DNA of 64,000 nt from Hyphomicrobium_A sp963745205 (GTDB lineage: Bacteria > Pseudomonadota > Alphaproteobacteria > Rhizobiales > Hyphomicrobiaceae). A model generated the notes under the pieces. The model had not been told where the DNA came from and did not search any database. It saw nothing but the letters and a program-made list of their open reading frames with translations. Location of the stretch: the NCBI GenBank assembly GCA_963745205.1, contig CAVUWX010000010.1:24936-88935 (forward strand). Direction: 5' to 3'. The translations under genes were made by a program, and so were the position numbers. Of the stretch, positions 63,967 through 64,000 are shown piece by piece. Within the stretch, counting starts at the first letter, position 1; every line of letters begins with the position of its first letter.

Positions 63967-64000
63967 ACATCAATTAGTTACGCGATGGGGTTGCGTTTCA

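Overview
The window is a piece of an alphaproteobacterial chromosome, most likely order Hyphomicrobiales and Hyphomicrobium-like. The evidence is the alphaproteobacterial gene order rplQ - Deg protease - rarA - rluC - HAD phosphatase - ATP12, the biotin carboxylase/carboxyltransferase pair, and secreted DUF4189 and YARHG-type proteins. Genus is inferred from gene content only.

Positions 1-30.5 kb are conserved, GC-rich backbone. First comes the S10/spc/alpha ribosomal block, entered inside rplV and running to rplQ with secY, adk and rpoA. Housekeeping genes follow: extended SDR, periplasmic Deg protease, rarA, a Tae4-like amidase, rluC, HAD phosphatase, ATP12, pccB, an SDR, small secreted proteins, pccA, ridA, acylphosphatase, a LysR regulator with a clear operator palindrome, and lipB. 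The backbone ends at a tRNA-Leu(GAG).

Positions 30.6-64 kb look like an accessory island inserted next to that tRNA. A tyrosine recombinase comes first, then an AlpA-like regulator, a short tandem repeat, a left-facing terminator hairpin and a large primase/helicase-type gene, which together resemble a satellite or integrative-element replication module. H-NS and a run of small membrane and hypothetical proteins follow (37.5-43.8 kb). Two serine recombinases and a recombinase remnant bracket a ~10 kb segment. That segment holds a secreted trypsin-like protease downstream of a WD40-caspase-SH3 protein, remnants of SEC-C and SRAP genes, a 169-bp MITE-like element with a 5-bp target duplication, and a YaaC-like gene. 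Then come a terminase remnant, a SphA-type outer-membrane protein, four tandem PAS/LuxR regulators with homogenised C-terminal halves, a PepSY-like secreted protein, and two copies of a dual-specificity-type phosphatase gene around a cold-shock gene.

A recurring feature is single-base frame changes, nearly all equivalent to one extra base. They occur in conserved genes (rpsC tail, rplQ, ridA) and in island genes (primase, resolvase, caspase, SEC-C, LuxR-2, terminase). Because rplQ is essential, residual insertion errors in the assembly are the simplest explanation for many. The WD40 array is more complex and may be truly decaying. Broken island genes should therefore not be called dead without read-level support.
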